Part shown: positions 41,991-51,258 of the stretch, one piece after another | How positions within the stretch are numbered: position 1 is the stretch's first letter | Layout of the letters: every line of letters begins with the position of its first letter | Assembly: GCF_000380505.1 (NCBI RefSeq) | Contig: NZ_AQYH01000010.1 | Location: 186,001 to 250,000 of the forward strand | Source of the DNA: Kaistia granuli DSM 23481 | GTDB lineage: Bacteria; Pseudomonadota; Alphaproteobacteria; Rhizobiales; Kaistiaceae | Direction: 5' to 3' | DNA length: 64,000 bases | Notes under the pieces: generated by a model | Seen by the model: the letters and a program-made list of their open reading frames with translations, nothing else | What the model was told of the DNA's origin: nothing | The model's database searches: none | Translations under genes and position numbers: made by a program

Positions 41991-43457
41991 TCAGCTTGCC
42001 TCGGCGAGCCGCGTCAGCGGCTGGACCTTGCCGCGATCCTCGAAATCGGCGAGGCGGGTCGGATAGTCGCCGGTGAAGCAGGCGTCGCAGAACTGCGGCG
42101 CGGCATTGTCGCGCTGCGCCTCGCCGACCGCGCGGTAGAGGCCGTCGATCGACACGAAGGCGAGGCTGTCGGCCTTGATGTAATCGGCCATCTCCTGCAC
42201 CGACATGTGCGAGGCAATCAGCTTCGACTTCTCCGGCGTGTTGACGCCGTAGAAGCAGGAATCGGTCGTCGGCGGGCTGGCAATGCGCATGTGCACTTCG
42301 GCAGCCCCTGCCTCGCGCACCATCTGCACGATCTTCATCGAGGTGGTGCCGCGCACGATCGAATCGTCGACCAGGATGACGCGCTTGCCGGCGATGACGC
42401 CCATATTGGCGTTGTGCTTCAGCTTGACGCCCATGTGGCGGATGGCGTCGGTCGGCTCGATGAAGGTGCGGCCGACATAGTGGTTGCGGATGATGCCGAG
42501 ATCGAACGGAATGCCGGCGGCCTCCGCATAGCCGATCGCCGCCGGCACGCCGGAATCCGGCACCGGCACGATCACGTCGGCGGCGACGCCGCTCTCGCGC
42601 GCCAGCTCGGCGCCGATCCGCTTGCGGATCTCGTAGACGCCGCGGCCGTCGACGGAGGAATCCGGACGGGCGAAATAGACATATTCGAACATGCAGAAGC
42701 GCGGGCGCTGGCGCTCGAACGGGAAGAAGCTCTCGATGCCCTCATCGGTGATGATGACGACTTCGCCGGGCTGGATCTCGCGCACATAGGTGGCGCCGAT
42801 GATGTCCAGCGCGCAGGTCTCGGAGGCGAGGATGTGCGCGCCGTCGAGCGCGCCCAGCACCAGCGGGCGCACGCCGAGCGGATCGCGGCAGCCCATCATC
42901 TTCTTTTCGGACAGCGCGACGAGCGAATAGGCGCCCTCGATGCGGCGGATGGCGTCGATGAAACGGTCGAGCAGCTGGCCGTGGATCGACGTGGCGATCA
43001 GATGGATGATCGTCTCGGTGTCGGACGTCGACTGGAACAGCGAGCCGCGACGCTGCAGCTCGCGCTTCAGCGTCATCGCATTGGTGAGATTGCCGTTATG
43101 CGCGACGGCAAAGCCGCCCCCGGCGAATTCCGCGAACATCGGCTGGACGTTGCGCAGGCCCGCGCCGCCCGTCGTGGCGTAGCGATTATGGCCAATTGCG
43201 CGCCGGCCGGGCAGGCGGTCGATGACCGACTTGCGGGTGAAATTGTCGCCGACCAGGCCGATATGGCGCTCGATCGAGAACTGGCGGCCGTCATGGGCGG
43301 CGATGCCGGCGGCCTCCTGGCCGCGATGCTGGAGCGCATGCAGGCCGAGCGCGGTCAGCGCGGCGGCGTCGTCATGCCCGAACACGCCGAAGACGCCGCA
43401 TTCCTCATGGAGGTGGTCATCGTCGGCGAGCATTGGCAGCATCGAAAAATCGTCCAT
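41991..43457 (-). CDS. purF: Amidophosphoribosyltransferase
   Basis: A 488-residue PurF, first enzyme of purine synthesis: PRPP plus glutamine to phosphoribosylamine. The catalytic Cys is Cys20 in EECGVFGVFGHDDAAALTAL, so a 19-residue propeptide would be removed. The glutaminase half has HRGQEAAGIA and GHNRYATTGG; the PRTase half has the PRPP loop VILVDDSIVRGTTSMKIVQM. C-terminal Cys (SPPTTDSCFYGVNTP and QFCDACFTGDYPT) would allow an Fe-S cluster of the B. subtilis type, but this is inference. A GC hairpin (41976-41992) overlaps the stop codon. It is downstream of cvpA, the classical cvpA-purF order. Confidence 0.97.
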   Translation of the reverse strand: MDDFSMLPMLADDDHLHEECGVFGVFGHDDAAALTALGLHALQHRGQEAAGIAAHDGRQFSIERHIGLVGDNFTRKSVIDRLPGRRAIGHNRYATTGGAGLRNVQPMFAEFAGGGFAVAHNGNLTNAMTLKRELQRRGSLFQSTSDTETIIHLIATSIHGQLLDRFIDAIRRIEGAYSLVALSEKKMMGCRDPLGVRPLVLGALDGAHILASETCALDIIGATYVREIQPGEVVIITDEGIESFFPFERQRPRFCMFEYVYFARPDSSVDGRGVYEIRKRIGAELARESGVAADVIVPVPDSGVPAAIGYAEAAGIPFDLGIIRNHYVGRTFIEPTDAIRHMGVKLKHNANMGVIAGKRVILVDDSIVRGTTSMKIVQMVREAGAAEVHMRIASPPTTDSCFYGVNTPEKSKLIASHMSVQEMADYIKADSLAFVSIDGLYRAVGEAQRDNAAPQFCDACFTGDYPTRLADFEDRGKVQPLTRLAEAS

Positions 43458-43540
43458 TTCCGGTCCTCACAACCTGACGGGTACCCTCTCGTCGAGAGTG
43501 CCTCAGGGATTGGTCTTTCCCCCGGTCATTCCGGCGACGG

Positions 43541-44236
43541 CTATGGCTCCGGCCCTTCGGCTGGAGCCTCGCCGCTGTTGTCGAACAGATTGTCGAGGCC
43601 CTGGCGTTCCTCGGATCCGTAGTTCGGCGTCGCTTGCGGTTGCGCGTTGGGCTGCGTCGTCGCCGGCGCTCCGGTCTCCGGCGCATCCTCGACCGGCGCA
43701 TCCGCCGGCGAGGCCGCGTCCTCGCTGCCGCCGTGCAACCGGTCCTGTATTGTCTTCTCGATGTCTTCCGGCAAGGCAGCGACGAGCCTGTCGGCCAGTG
43801 ACTTCAACATAGGCGCGCTTTGCGCATCCGCAACCCATGCCGGCTGCCGGTCCGACAGGATCCAGGACAGGAAGGCGAAGGCGATGACGACCAGCAGCAG
43901 GCCGCGCGCCACGCCGAAGATGAAACCGAGGATGCGGTCTAGGAGGCCGACACGGCTGTCGATGACGAAATCGGAGATCTTCATCGCGATATAGCTCGCG
44001 AGGATCAGCGCGACGAAGAAGATACCGGCGGCCGCCGCGATGATCGCCACGTTGCGATTGGCGATATAGGGCTCCACGAAGGGCAGCAGCGGCTTGTAGA
44101 AGAAGAAGGCGGCCGCCGCCGCCAGCGCCCAGGAGGCGACCGACAGCACTTCACGGACGAAGCCGCGCACCATGGCCAGCATGGCCGAGATGAGCACGAC
44201 GACGAAAACCACACCGTCCAGAATCGTGACCGGCAT
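43541..44236 (-). CDS. cvpA: CvpA family membrane protein
   Basis: A 231-residue inner-membrane protein. The first ~150 residues form four hydrophobic helices with the family pattern ILDGVVFVVVLISAMLAMVRGFVREVLSVASWALA, and FGVARGLLLVVIAF near 110. The remaining ~80 residues are a Pro/Ala/Glu-rich cytoplasmic or periplasmic tail unlike E. coli CvpA. CvpA is linked to colicin V production, purine synthesis and envelope stress; its exact role is unclear. Gene order cvpA-purF is conserved widely. ATG 44236 has a clear upstream gap of 62 bp after radA. Confidence 0.93.
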   Translation of the reverse strand: MPVTILDGVVFVVVLISAMLAMVRGFVREVLSVASWALAAAAAFFFYKPLLPFVEPYIANRNVAIIAAAAGIFFVALILASYIAMKISDFVIDSRVGLLDRILGFIFGVARGLLLVVIAFAFLSWILSDRQPAWVADAQSAPMLKSLADRLVAALPEDIEKTIQDRLHGGSEDAASPADAPVEDAPETGAPATTQPNAQPQATPNYGSEERQGLDNLFDNSGEAPAEGPEP

Positions 44237-44298
44237 TCCTACGATGACCCCTTAAGCCGCGCGCTCTTGCCTCATGGCTGCGGTTTAGCCCGTCGCGC

Positions 44299-45756
44299 TC
44301 ACGAATCCAATGCCTCATCGGCCACAGCCGACCTTCGTCTTTCCGCCTGGTCCGGCACGGCGCGGCGCTCGGGCCGCGTTCCGGACGCCGCGATCGTGGC
44401 GACCAGGGCGGCGAGCTGGTCGATCCCCTGCAGTCCGGGAACGACGCTGGCGTCCTTGTCGATCGATGCGAGGGGCAGGACGGCTCGTGCGAAACCGAGC
44501 TTCTGCGCTTCTTTCAGGCGTTGCGATGCCTGGGAAACCGGCCTGACGGCCCCCGACAGGCTGACCTCGCCGAAATAGACGCAATCGGCCGGCAGGGCAA
44601 TACCGGAGAGCGAGGAGACCAGCGCCGCTGCAACCGCAAGATCGGCCGCCGGCTCAGCAATTTTCAACCCGCCGGCCACGGCGAGATAGACGTCGTTCGG
44701 GCCGAGCTTGATGCCGCAATGCGATTCGAGCACGGCGATCACCATGGCGAGGCGGCCGGAATCCCAGCCGACCACGGCGCGGCGCGGCGTGCCGAGCGGC
44801 GAGGGCGAGACGAGCGCCTGGATCTCGACGAGAACCGGCCGCGTGCCCTCCATGCCGGCGAAGACGGCGGCGCCGGGCGAGGCGGCGTTGCGCTCGCCGA
44901 GGAAAAGCTCCGACGGATTGGGCACTTCGCGCAGGCCGCTGCCGGTCATCTCGAAGACGCCGATCTCGTCGGTGGCGCCGAAGCGGTTCTTCACCGCGCG
45001 CAGGATGCGGAAATGATGGCCGCCTTCGCCCTCGAAATAGAGCACGGCGTCGACCATGTGCTCGACGACGCGCGGGCCGGCGATCTGGCCGTCCTTGGTG
45101 ACATGGCCGACCAGCACGACGGTGGCGCCGGAGTGCTTGGCGTAGCGGATCATCGCCTGCGCCGAGGCGCGCACCTGCGACACCGTGCCCGGCGCCGATT
45201 CCGCCAGCTCCGTCCACAACGTCTGGATCGAGTCGATGATGACAAGCGCCGGCACCGGGCCGGCCTGCAGCGTGGCGAGGATGTCCTCGACGCTGGTTTC
45301 GGCGGCGAGCGCCACCGGCATGTTGGCGACGCCCATGCGCTCGGCCCGCAGGCGGACCTGCGCCACCGCTTCCTCGCCCGAAATGTAGACGACGCGCTGG
45401 CCCTGGGCCGCGAGTGCGGCGGAGGCCTGCAGCAGCAGCGTCGACTTGCCGATGCCGGGGTCGCCGCCGACCAGCAGGGCCGAGCCGCGGACGAAGCCGC
45501 CGCCGGTCACGCGGTCGAGCTCGGCGATGCCGGAGGGAATGCGCGGCGCGTCGGCGCTCCCGCCGGAAAGCGGCTGCAGCTCGACGATGCGGCCGCGCTT
45601 GCCGCCGGCGCTCTTGGCGGGGCCGCCGCCAATGCCACCGGTGGCGCTTTCCTCGACCAGCGTGTTCCACTCGCCGCAGGCCTCGCAGCGACCCTGCCAG
45701 CGCGGGCTGGCGGCGCCGCAGTTCTGGCAGATGAACTGGATCTTGGCTCGCGCCAT
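44299..45756 (-). CDS. radA: DNA repair protein RadA (Sms)
   Basis: A 485-residue RecA-like branch-migration helicase. The N-terminal C4 zinc finger reads FICQNCGAASPRWQGRCEACGEW, then the Walker A motif GGDPGIGKST near 97-106. The RadA-specific KNRFG occurs near 252 (AVKNRFGATDEIG), and the C-terminal Lon protease-like domain follows (SPLGTPRRAVVGWDSGRLAM). ATG 45756 overlaps the alr stop (TGATG) and has GGAGG 6 nt upstream. The GTG at 45759 is an alternative. Coupled translation with alr is likely. Confidence 0.96.
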   Translation of the reverse strand: MARAKIQFICQNCGAASPRWQGRCEACGEWNTLVEESATGGIGGGPAKSAGGKRGRIVELQPLSGGSADAPRIPSGIAELDRVTGGGFVRGSALLVGGDPGIGKSTLLLQASAALAAQGQRVVYISGEEAVAQVRLRAERMGVANMPVALAAETSVEDILATLQAGPVPALVIIDSIQTLWTELAESAPGTVSQVRASAQAMIRYAKHSGATVVLVGHVTKDGQIAGPRVVEHMVDAVLYFEGEGGHHFRILRAVKNRFGATDEIGVFEMTGSGLREVPNPSELFLGERNAASPGAAVFAGMEGTRPVLVEIQALVSPSPLGTPRRAVVGWDSGRLAMVIAVLESHCGIKLGPNDVYLAVAGGLKIAEPAADLAVAAALVSSLSGIALPADCVYFGEVSLSGAVRPVSQASQRLKEAQKLGFARAVLPLASIDKDASVVPGLQGIDQLAALVATIAASGTRPERRAVPDQAERRRSAVADEALDS

Positions 45757-46886
45757 CACGCGCCTCCGATGTAGTGCCGCTGATAGCGGCTGCCGAGGCT
45801 GGTCAGGAGTTCGTAGCTGATCGTGCCGGCCGCTTCGGCGACCTCGGCGACGGGCAGGCTGGCGCCGAACAGCTCGACCCAGTCGCCGCGCTCCGCTTCC
45901 GGTATGTCGGTGACGTCGATCGCCATCAGGTCCATGGAGATGCGGCCGAACAGCGGCGCGCGCCGGCCATGCAGCCAGGTGTCGGCGCCGCGGCGTTGAT
46001 CCGTCGAGCCGGCGCTGCGGTGGTAGCCATCGGCATATCCAGTCGAAAGAATGGCGATCCGGCTCTGGCGACGGGTCGTCGCCAGAGCGCCGTAGCCGAC
46101 CGTCTCGCCGGCCGGCACGTCGCGGATCTGGACAATGCGCGCCTGCGCCGTGACGACGGTTTCCAGCGCCGGCCTGTCGACCCTGTAGGGGCCGCCATAG
46201 AGGCCGATGCCGGGGCGGACGAGATCGAACTGATAGTCGTTGCCGAGCGTGATGCCGGCCGTGTTGGCGAGCGAGACGGCGAGACCCGGAAACAGGCTCC
46301 GCACATCCTGCATCGTCGCGAGCTGGCGGCCGTTGAGCGGATGGTCCGGCGTGTCGGCGCAGGCGAGGTGGCTCATCACCAGGGTCAGGCCGAGACGGTC
46401 GACGGCGGCCTTGTCGGCGGCGAGCTCGCGCGCTTCGGCGAAGGTCAGGCCGAGGCGGTTCATGCCGGTGTCGACATGCAGCGCCGCCTCTCCCGTGCCG
46501 CCTTGCGCGCGGTAGCTGGCCCAGTCCTTCAACTCGCCGATCGAGCCGATGACCGGCCGCAAATGGTTCGCCGCATGCATGCTGGCCAGATCGCTGGCGA
46601 GCCCGTTCAGGACGTAGATGGTCGCTTCGGGTGAGACCGCGCGCATGCGGACGCCCTCGTCCGGCAGGGCGACGAAAAAGGTCCGGCAGCCGGCGGCGGA
46701 CAGGGCACGCACGGCCGGCTCGACGCCGATGCCATAGGCGTTGCCCTTGACGGCGGCGGCGGTCTCGGCGGCGCCGGAGAGCGCGTCGAGCGCGCGCCAG
46801 TTGCGGGCCAGCGCGGCGAGGTCGATCGTCAGCCGGTTGCCGGCTGTGACGGGCGTATCGACGCGATCGGGATCAGAGTGTTCCAT
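45756..46886 (-). CDS. alr: Alanine racemase
   Basis: A 376-residue PLP enzyme that makes D-alanine for peptidoglycan. The PLP lysine lies in AAAVKGNAYGIG near residue 46. HVDTGMNRLGL gives the substrate Arg region, and GYGALATTRRQSRIAILSTGYADGYHRS gives the catalytic Tyr area. FGRISMDLMAIDVTD and SYELLTSLGSRYQRHYIGGA close the protein. ATG 46886 (MEHSDPDRVD) was chosen; the open frame continues upstream with no homology. Its stop overlaps the radA start. Confidence 0.95.
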   Translation of the reverse strand: MEHSDPDRVDTPVTAGNRLTIDLAALARNWRALDALSGAAETAAAVKGNAYGIGVEPAVRALSAAGCRTFFVALPDEGVRMRAVSPEATIYVLNGLASDLASMHAANHLRPVIGSIGELKDWASYRAQGGTGEAALHVDTGMNRLGLTFAEARELAADKAAVDRLGLTLVMSHLACADTPDHPLNGRQLATMQDVRSLFPGLAVSLANTAGITLGNDYQFDLVRPGIGLYGGPYRVDRPALETVVTAQARIVQIRDVPAGETVGYGALATTRRQSRIAILSTGYADGYHRSAGSTDQRRGADTWLHGRRAPLFGRISMDLMAIDVTDIPEAERGDWVELFGASLPVAEVAEAAGTISYELLTSLGSRYQRHYIGGA

Positions 46887-47057
46887 GGCGGGGAGGGTAC
46901 GCGATTCTCGGTCGCCGGCGGACCGGCATGGGCAGTATCTTGGCTGCGCCGGTCTCACCGATTTTCACGGCGATCTCAAGGCGTTTCGCATCCTCGCAGC
47001 TACCGTCCCGGCGCACCCTGCGTCAGTGGCGGCGGGCCAGGCAATCGGGAGCAGGCA

Positions 47058-47468
47058 TTGAGGCAGGAATCGACCGAACACCGCTATCTCGCCGCGCTCG
47101 CGCTCGTCGTGCGTGACTATGACGAGGCGATTGCCTGGTATCGCGACCGGCTCGGCTTCGTCTGCGTCGAGGATACGCCGCTGGAGGCTGGCAAGCGCTG
47201 GGTGCTGATGGCGCCCAACCGATCCGCCGAGACGCGGATCCTGCTGGCCGAGGCGCGCGGCGATGTGCAGCGACAGGCCATCGGCCACCAGTCGGGCGGC
47301 CGGGTGTTCCTGTTCCTGCATACCGACGATTTCAAGCGCGACTACGCGGCCTTCCAGGCGCGCGGCGTCACCTTCCTCGAAGCGCCGCGCCAGGAGCGCT
47401 ACGGCCTCGTGGCGGTGTTCGAGGATCTCTACGGCAACAAATGGGATCTGCTGCAGCCGACGGCGTGA
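47058..47468 (+). CDS. VOC family protein (glyoxalase superfamily)
   Basis: A 136-residue vicinal-oxygen-chelate protein: YLAALALVVRDYDEAIAWYRDRLGF, then DTPLEAGKRWVLMAPNRSAE, RVFLFLHTDDFKRDYAAFQARGV and AVFEDLYGNKWDLLQPTA at the end, with the family's closing (D)LYGN-W-DL pattern. The start was set at TTG 47058 because GGGAGC precedes it and homology begins a few codons later; there is no nearer ATG. It converges with dnaB, with 7 bp between the stops. Substrate unknown. Confidence 0.85.
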   Translation: MRQESTEHRYLAALALVVRDYDEAIAWYRDRLGFVCVEDTPLEAGKRWVLMAPNRSAETRILLAEARGDVQRQAIGHQSGGRVFLFLHTDDFKRDYAAFQARGVTFLEAPRQERYGLVAVFEDLYGNKWDLLQPTA

Positions 47469-47475
47469 GCGCCGG

Positions 47476-48963
47476 CTACTCGAACGATTCGGGCAGGTGG
47501 TCGCGCCTGGCCAGATTGGAGAAGCGGGTGATCTCCGCCTCGAACTGCAGCGGCACGGTGCCGGTCGGGCCGTGGCGCTGCTTGCCGATGATCACTTCGG
47601 CGACGCCGGCGACCTGCTCCATCTCCGCCTGCCACTTGAAGAACTCTTCGGTGCCTTCCTTCGGCATCTTGCCCTTCAGATAATATTCGTCGCGATAGAC
47701 GAACATCACCACGTCGGCGTCCTGCTCGATCGAGCCCGATTCACGCAGATCCGCGAGCTGCGGCCGCTTGTCCTCGCGCGCCTCGACCTGACGCGAGAGC
47801 TGCGACAGCGCGATGACCGGTACGGCAAGTTCCTTGGCGAGCGCCTTCAGGCCGGTAGTGATTTCGGTGATTTCCTGCACGCGGTTCGCCTGACCCTTGC
47901 CGGAGCCCTGCAGCAGCTGGAGATAGTCGATGATCAGGAGGTCGAGGCCACGCTGGCGTTTCAGCCGGCGGGCTCGGGCCGTCAGTTGGGCGATCGAGAG
48001 ACCACCGGACTGGTCGATGAAGAGCGGAATCCGCGCCATTTCGCGCGAGGCCTCGACCACCCTCGCGAACTGGCGCTCGTCGAGCGAACCGCGGCGGATA
48101 TGCGAGGACGAGACGCCGGATTGCTCGGCGACGATACGCGTCGCCAGCTGCTCGGCCGACATTTCCAGCGAGAAGAAGCCGACGATGCCGCCATTGACTG
48201 ACTTGGTCGAACCGTCGGGCTGCACTTCGCCACGATAGGCCTTGGCGATGTTGAAGGCGATGTTGGTGACGAGCGAGGTCTTGCCCATGGCGGGACGACC
48301 GGCCAGCACGATCAGATCGGAAGGCTGCAGGCCGCCCATCTGGCGGTCGAGGTCGTCGAGGCCCGTCGCGATGCCGGACAGATGGCCGTCGCGCTGGTAG
48401 GCGGCGCTGGCCATGTCGATCGCCGCCTTGAGTGCGTCCTCGAAGGACTGGAAGCCGCCGTCGTTGCGGCCGGTCTCGGCAAGGGCGAACAGGCGGCGCT
48501 CGGCGTCCTCGATCTGCGCCTTCGGCGGCATGTCGATCGGCGCGTCGAAGGCAATGTTGACGACGTCCTCGCCGATGCCGATCAGCGAACGGCGCAGCGC
48601 CAGGTCGTAGATCGAGCGGCCATAATCCTCGGCGTTGATGATGGTCGTCGCCTCGGCGGCGAGGCGGGCCAGATATTGCGCCGGATTGAGCTCGCCGATG
48701 GCGAGGTCGGCGGGAAGGAAATTCTTCAGCGTGACCGGGTTGGCGATCTTGTTCTGGCGGATGATCTGCGCGGTGAGCTCGTAGATCTGCTGATGCACCG
48801 GCTCGAAGAAATGGCCCGGCACGAGAAAATCGGAGACGCGGTAGAAGGCCTCGTTGTTGACGAGGATGGCGCCCAGGAGCGCCTGCTCCGCTTCGATATT
48901 GTGCGGCGGCTGCCGGTAGAATTCGGCTGCCTGCGGCTGCACGGCTCGGGCTGGAAGGTTCAT
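47476..48963 (-). CDS. dnaB: Replicative DNA helicase DnaB
   Basis: A 495-residue hexameric helicase. The N-terminal domain starts PPHNIEAEQALLGAILVNNEAFYRVSDFL (residues ~21-49). The RecA-like motor domain has DLIVLAGRPAMGKTSLVTNIAFN with the Walker A (GRPAMGKTS), FFSLEMSAEQLATRIVAEQS, LLIIDYLQLLQGSG as Walker B, and the C-terminal DVVMFVYRDEYY and KQRHGPTGTVPLQFEAEITRF blocks. An extra loop (YRGEVQPDGSTKSVNGG) interrupts the motor region, as is usual in alphaproteobacteria. ATG 48963 was chosen; a TTG lies two codons earlier. Confidence 0.97.
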   Translation of the reverse strand: MNLPARAVQPQAAEFYRQPPHNIEAEQALLGAILVNNEAFYRVSDFLVPGHFFEPVHQQIYELTAQIIRQNKIANPVTLKNFLPADLAIGELNPAQYLARLAAEATTIINAEDYGRSIYDLALRRSLIGIGEDVVNIAFDAPIDMPPKAQIEDAERRLFALAETGRNDGGFQSFEDALKAAIDMASAAYQRDGHLSGIATGLDDLDRQMGGLQPSDLIVLAGRPAMGKTSLVTNIAFNIAKAYRGEVQPDGSTKSVNGGIVGFFSLEMSAEQLATRIVAEQSGVSSSHIRRGSLDERQFARVVEASREMARIPLFIDQSGGLSIAQLTARARRLKRQRGLDLLIIDYLQLLQGSGKGQANRVQEITEITTGLKALAKELAVPVIALSQLSRQVEAREDKRPQLADLRESGSIEQDADVVMFVYRDEYYLKGKMPKEGTEEFFKWQAEMEQVAGVAEVIIGKQRHGPTGTVPLQFEAEITRFSNLARRDHLPESFE

Positions 48964-49179
48964 GGTCAATGTGCTCTCGGTCGCTGAACCTTAGTTAGGC
49001 GCAGCCCGGACCGGGATCCAAACCCTTGCTGGTTTCGTACCCGTTATCCAACGGCCCGCACGGGAGATGCGTTTAACGCTTGCACGTGGCGATTCGGCGG
49101 CGTTGCGCCGAGGATGGCACGATTCGCGGTTGCAGGGGCTGGGCGTCGAACGCGGGGAGGGTGGGGTGACGGAAGGCCG

Positions 49180-50439
49180 TCACCCGCCCGCGATCTTCAG
49201 CGACGGCCGTTGTCCGGCATGGTCGCGGATGCGCAGAGCCTCTTCGGCCTGCCAGATATAGTCCCGCGTCAGCGGCAGCGCGTTCTGGTCCCGGACGATC
49301 TGGATCTGGAAGATCATCATGTCCTGGTAGCGGAACGCCGTCTCCGAAGCGGCGAGATAGAATTCCCACATCCGGCAGAACGCCTCGTCATAGAGCGCCA
49401 CCGCCTCGTCGCGGCGAGCCATGAAGCGCTCGCGCCAGGCCTTGAGCGTTTCGGCATAGTGCAGCCGCAGGATCTCGACATCGGTGACCTTGAGACCCGC
49501 CTTCTCGATGGCCGGGAACACCTCCGACAGCGCCGGGATGTAGCCACCCGGGAAGATGTATTTCTGGATCCAGGAATTGGTCTCGCCGGGCGAATCGAAG
49601 CGGCCGATGGCGTGCAGCACCATGACGCCGTCTTCGGTCAGCAACTGGCGCGCCTTGTCGAAATACTCGCGAAAATGGCCGACGCCGACATGCTCGAACA
49701 TGCCGACCGAGATGATGCGGTCGAACTGCGTCTTCAGCGCGCGATAGTCCTGCAGCAGGAAGCTGGTGCGGTCGGCCAGATTGAGGGCGGAGGCGCGGGC
49801 GTTGGAGACCTTGTGCTGCTCTTCCGAGAGCGTCACGCCGGTGACGTCGACATCCGCGTGGGTGGCGAGATAGAGGCCGAGGCCGCCCCAGCCCGAGCCG
49901 ATGTCGAGCACCTTCTGTCCAGGCGCCAGGGCGAGCTTGGCCGCGAGATGGCGCTTCTTGGCCAGCTGGGCTTCCTCGAGGCTGCTGTCCGGCGTCTCGA
50001 AATAGGCGCAGGAATACTGCTGGTCGCTGTCGAGGAAGAGCGAATAGAGGCGCCCGTCGAGGTCGTAGTGATGGGCGACGTTCTGGCGCGAGCGGAACGG
50101 CGTGTTCCACTGGCGGAAGCGGCGGGTCCAGACGCGCACGCGGTAGAGCGCGTTCATCCACCAGGAGCGTCCGCCGCCGCCGGTATTCTGCAGCACCACT
50201 TCGAGAAAATCGTAGATCGAACCCCGTTCGACGACGAATCCGCCCTGCATGAAGGTCTCGCCGAGTTTCAGCTCGGGGTTCAACATCACCGCTCGTTCGG
50301 CGGCGGGGCTGGTGAACCGGACGCGGACGGGAGTTCCGCTTCCGTCGCCGAAACTGTGAAGGGTTCCCTTCGCGTCGACGATTTCAAGCGATCCGTGCTT
50401 CAGGACGCCTGACAGATAGTTGATGAGCAACCGGTTCAT
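49180..50439 (-). CDS. cfa: Cyclopropane-fatty-acyl-phospholipid synthase family
   Basis: A 419-residue S-adenosylmethionine-dependent enzyme that cyclopropanates or methylates unsaturated phospholipid acyl chains. The SAM motif is GQKVLDIGSGWGGLGLYLA near residues 176-194. VTLSEEQHKVSNARA and the block RIISVGMFEHVGVGHFREYFDKA follow. WIQKYIFPGGYIPALSEV and KAWRERFMARRDE are diagnostic. The N-terminal ~120 residues form the lipid-binding domain. ATG 50439 is used; an in-frame ATG at 50493 exists, and a GGAGGGGG stretch lies ~12 nt upstream of 50439. Confidence 0.93.
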   Translation of the reverse strand: MNRLLINYLSGVLKHGSLEIVDAKGTLHSFGDGSGTPVRVRFTSPAAERAVMLNPELKLGETFMQGGFVVERGSIYDFLEVVLQNTGGGGRSWWMNALYRVRVWTRRFRQWNTPFRSRQNVAHHYDLDGRLYSLFLDSDQQYSCAYFETPDSSLEEAQLAKKRHLAAKLALAPGQKVLDIGSGWGGLGLYLATHADVDVTGVTLSEEQHKVSNARASALNLADRTSFLLQDYRALKTQFDRIISVGMFEHVGVGHFREYFDKARQLLTEDGVMVLHAIGRFDSPGETNSWIQKYIFPGGYIPALSEVFPAIEKAGLKVTDVEILRLHYAETLKAWRERFMARRDEAVALYDEAFCRMWEFYLAASETAFRYQDMMIFQIQIVRDQNALPLTRDYIWQAEEALRIRDHAGQRPSLKIAGG

Positions 50440-50592
50440 GGTGATCCGCTGCCCCCTCCTGAATGTCTTGGTTACCAAGGCAGGTTGCGACATGGCGGTC
50501 GGTGACGTCCGGCCGTCGAGCGATGGTAACTCCGATTTCGTCGCGTTATCAAGCCGGTAAGCGACAATGTGGTGACGTAGGGTTGGCCAAAG

Positions 50593-50622
50593 AAAAAGGG
50601 CGCCGCGGTGACCGCGACGCCC
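50593..50622 (-). terminator. Strong terminator after rplI
   Basis: On the minus strand GGGCGTCGCGG pairs with CCGCGGCGCCC (one G-T wobble, loop TCA) and is followed by TTTTT. It lies 39 bases after the rplI stop and ends the rpsF-rplI operon. Confidence 0.92.
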
Positions 50623-50661
50623 TTCGATAAAATAAGGCTCCCTTGGGGTGCCGGAGATCGA

Positions 50662-51219
50662 TCAGATCTCTTCTTCTTCGTTGGCGAAGCCTTCGCCTTC
50701 CGGCAGCGGCTCGAGCTCGAAATCGTCCTGGACGGCCGACAGGTCTTCGCCCTTCGACTGGCGGGCGGCCTCGTCGACCGAGCGAGCGACGTTGATCGTG
50801 ACGGTCGCTTCGACTTCCGGATGCAGGGCGATGACGACGTCATGCAGGCCGATCGTCTTGATCGGAACTTCGAGAACGACCTGGCTGCGGCCGACCGAGA
50901 AGCCGGCTTCCGTGACCAGCTCGGCAACGTCGCGGCTCGAGACCGAACCGTAGAGCTGGCCGGTCTCGCCAGCCTGGCGGACGACGACGAAGCTCTGGCC
51001 GTTCAGCGCCTCGGCGACCTTCTCGGCATCCGTCTTGCGCTCAAGGTTGCGGGCCTCGAGGTGAACCTTCTCGTTCTCGAAGCGCTTCTTGTTCGCCTCG
51101 TTGGCGCGGAGCGCCTTGCCCTGCGGCAGCAGGTAGTTACGGGCGTAGCCGTCCTTGACGTGCACGATCTCGCCCATCTGGCCGAGCTTGGCGACGCGTT
51201 CCAGCAGAATAACGTCCAT
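50662..51219 (-). CDS. rplI: 50S ribosomal protein bL9
   Basis: A 185-residue bL9. The N-terminal RNA-binding domain [20 protein letters not shown] continues with the signature [22 protein letters not shown], then a long helix and the C-terminal domain ([26 protein letters not shown]). The C-terminal ~40 residues ([20 protein letters not shown] on to EEEEI) form an acidic extension beyond the E. coli protein. ATG 51219 has GGAGTCATTCC as its ribosome site. Last gene of the rpsF-rpsR-DUF2232-rplI operon. Confidence 0.97.
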   Translation of the reverse strand: MDVILLERVAKLGQMGEIVHVKDGYARNYLLPQGKALRANEANKKRFENEKVHLEARNLERKTDAEKVAEALNGQSFVVVRQAGETGQLYGSVSSRDVAELVTEAGFSVGRSQVVLEVPIKTIGLHDVVIALHPEVEATVTINVARSVDEAARQSKGEDLSAVQDDFELEPLPEGEGFANEEEEI

Positions 51220-51258
51220 TGGAATGACTCCTTCGAAGTTTAAATACGAAACAATGAC

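Noticed and set aside
41250-43622. Plus-strand frame of 790 codons
   Set aside because: Runs antisense through the SDR and purF genes, which are both certain. Long open antisense frames are expected at this GC content.
44521-45774. Plus-strand frame of ~417 codons
   Set aside because: Antisense of radA, with no recognisable domain.
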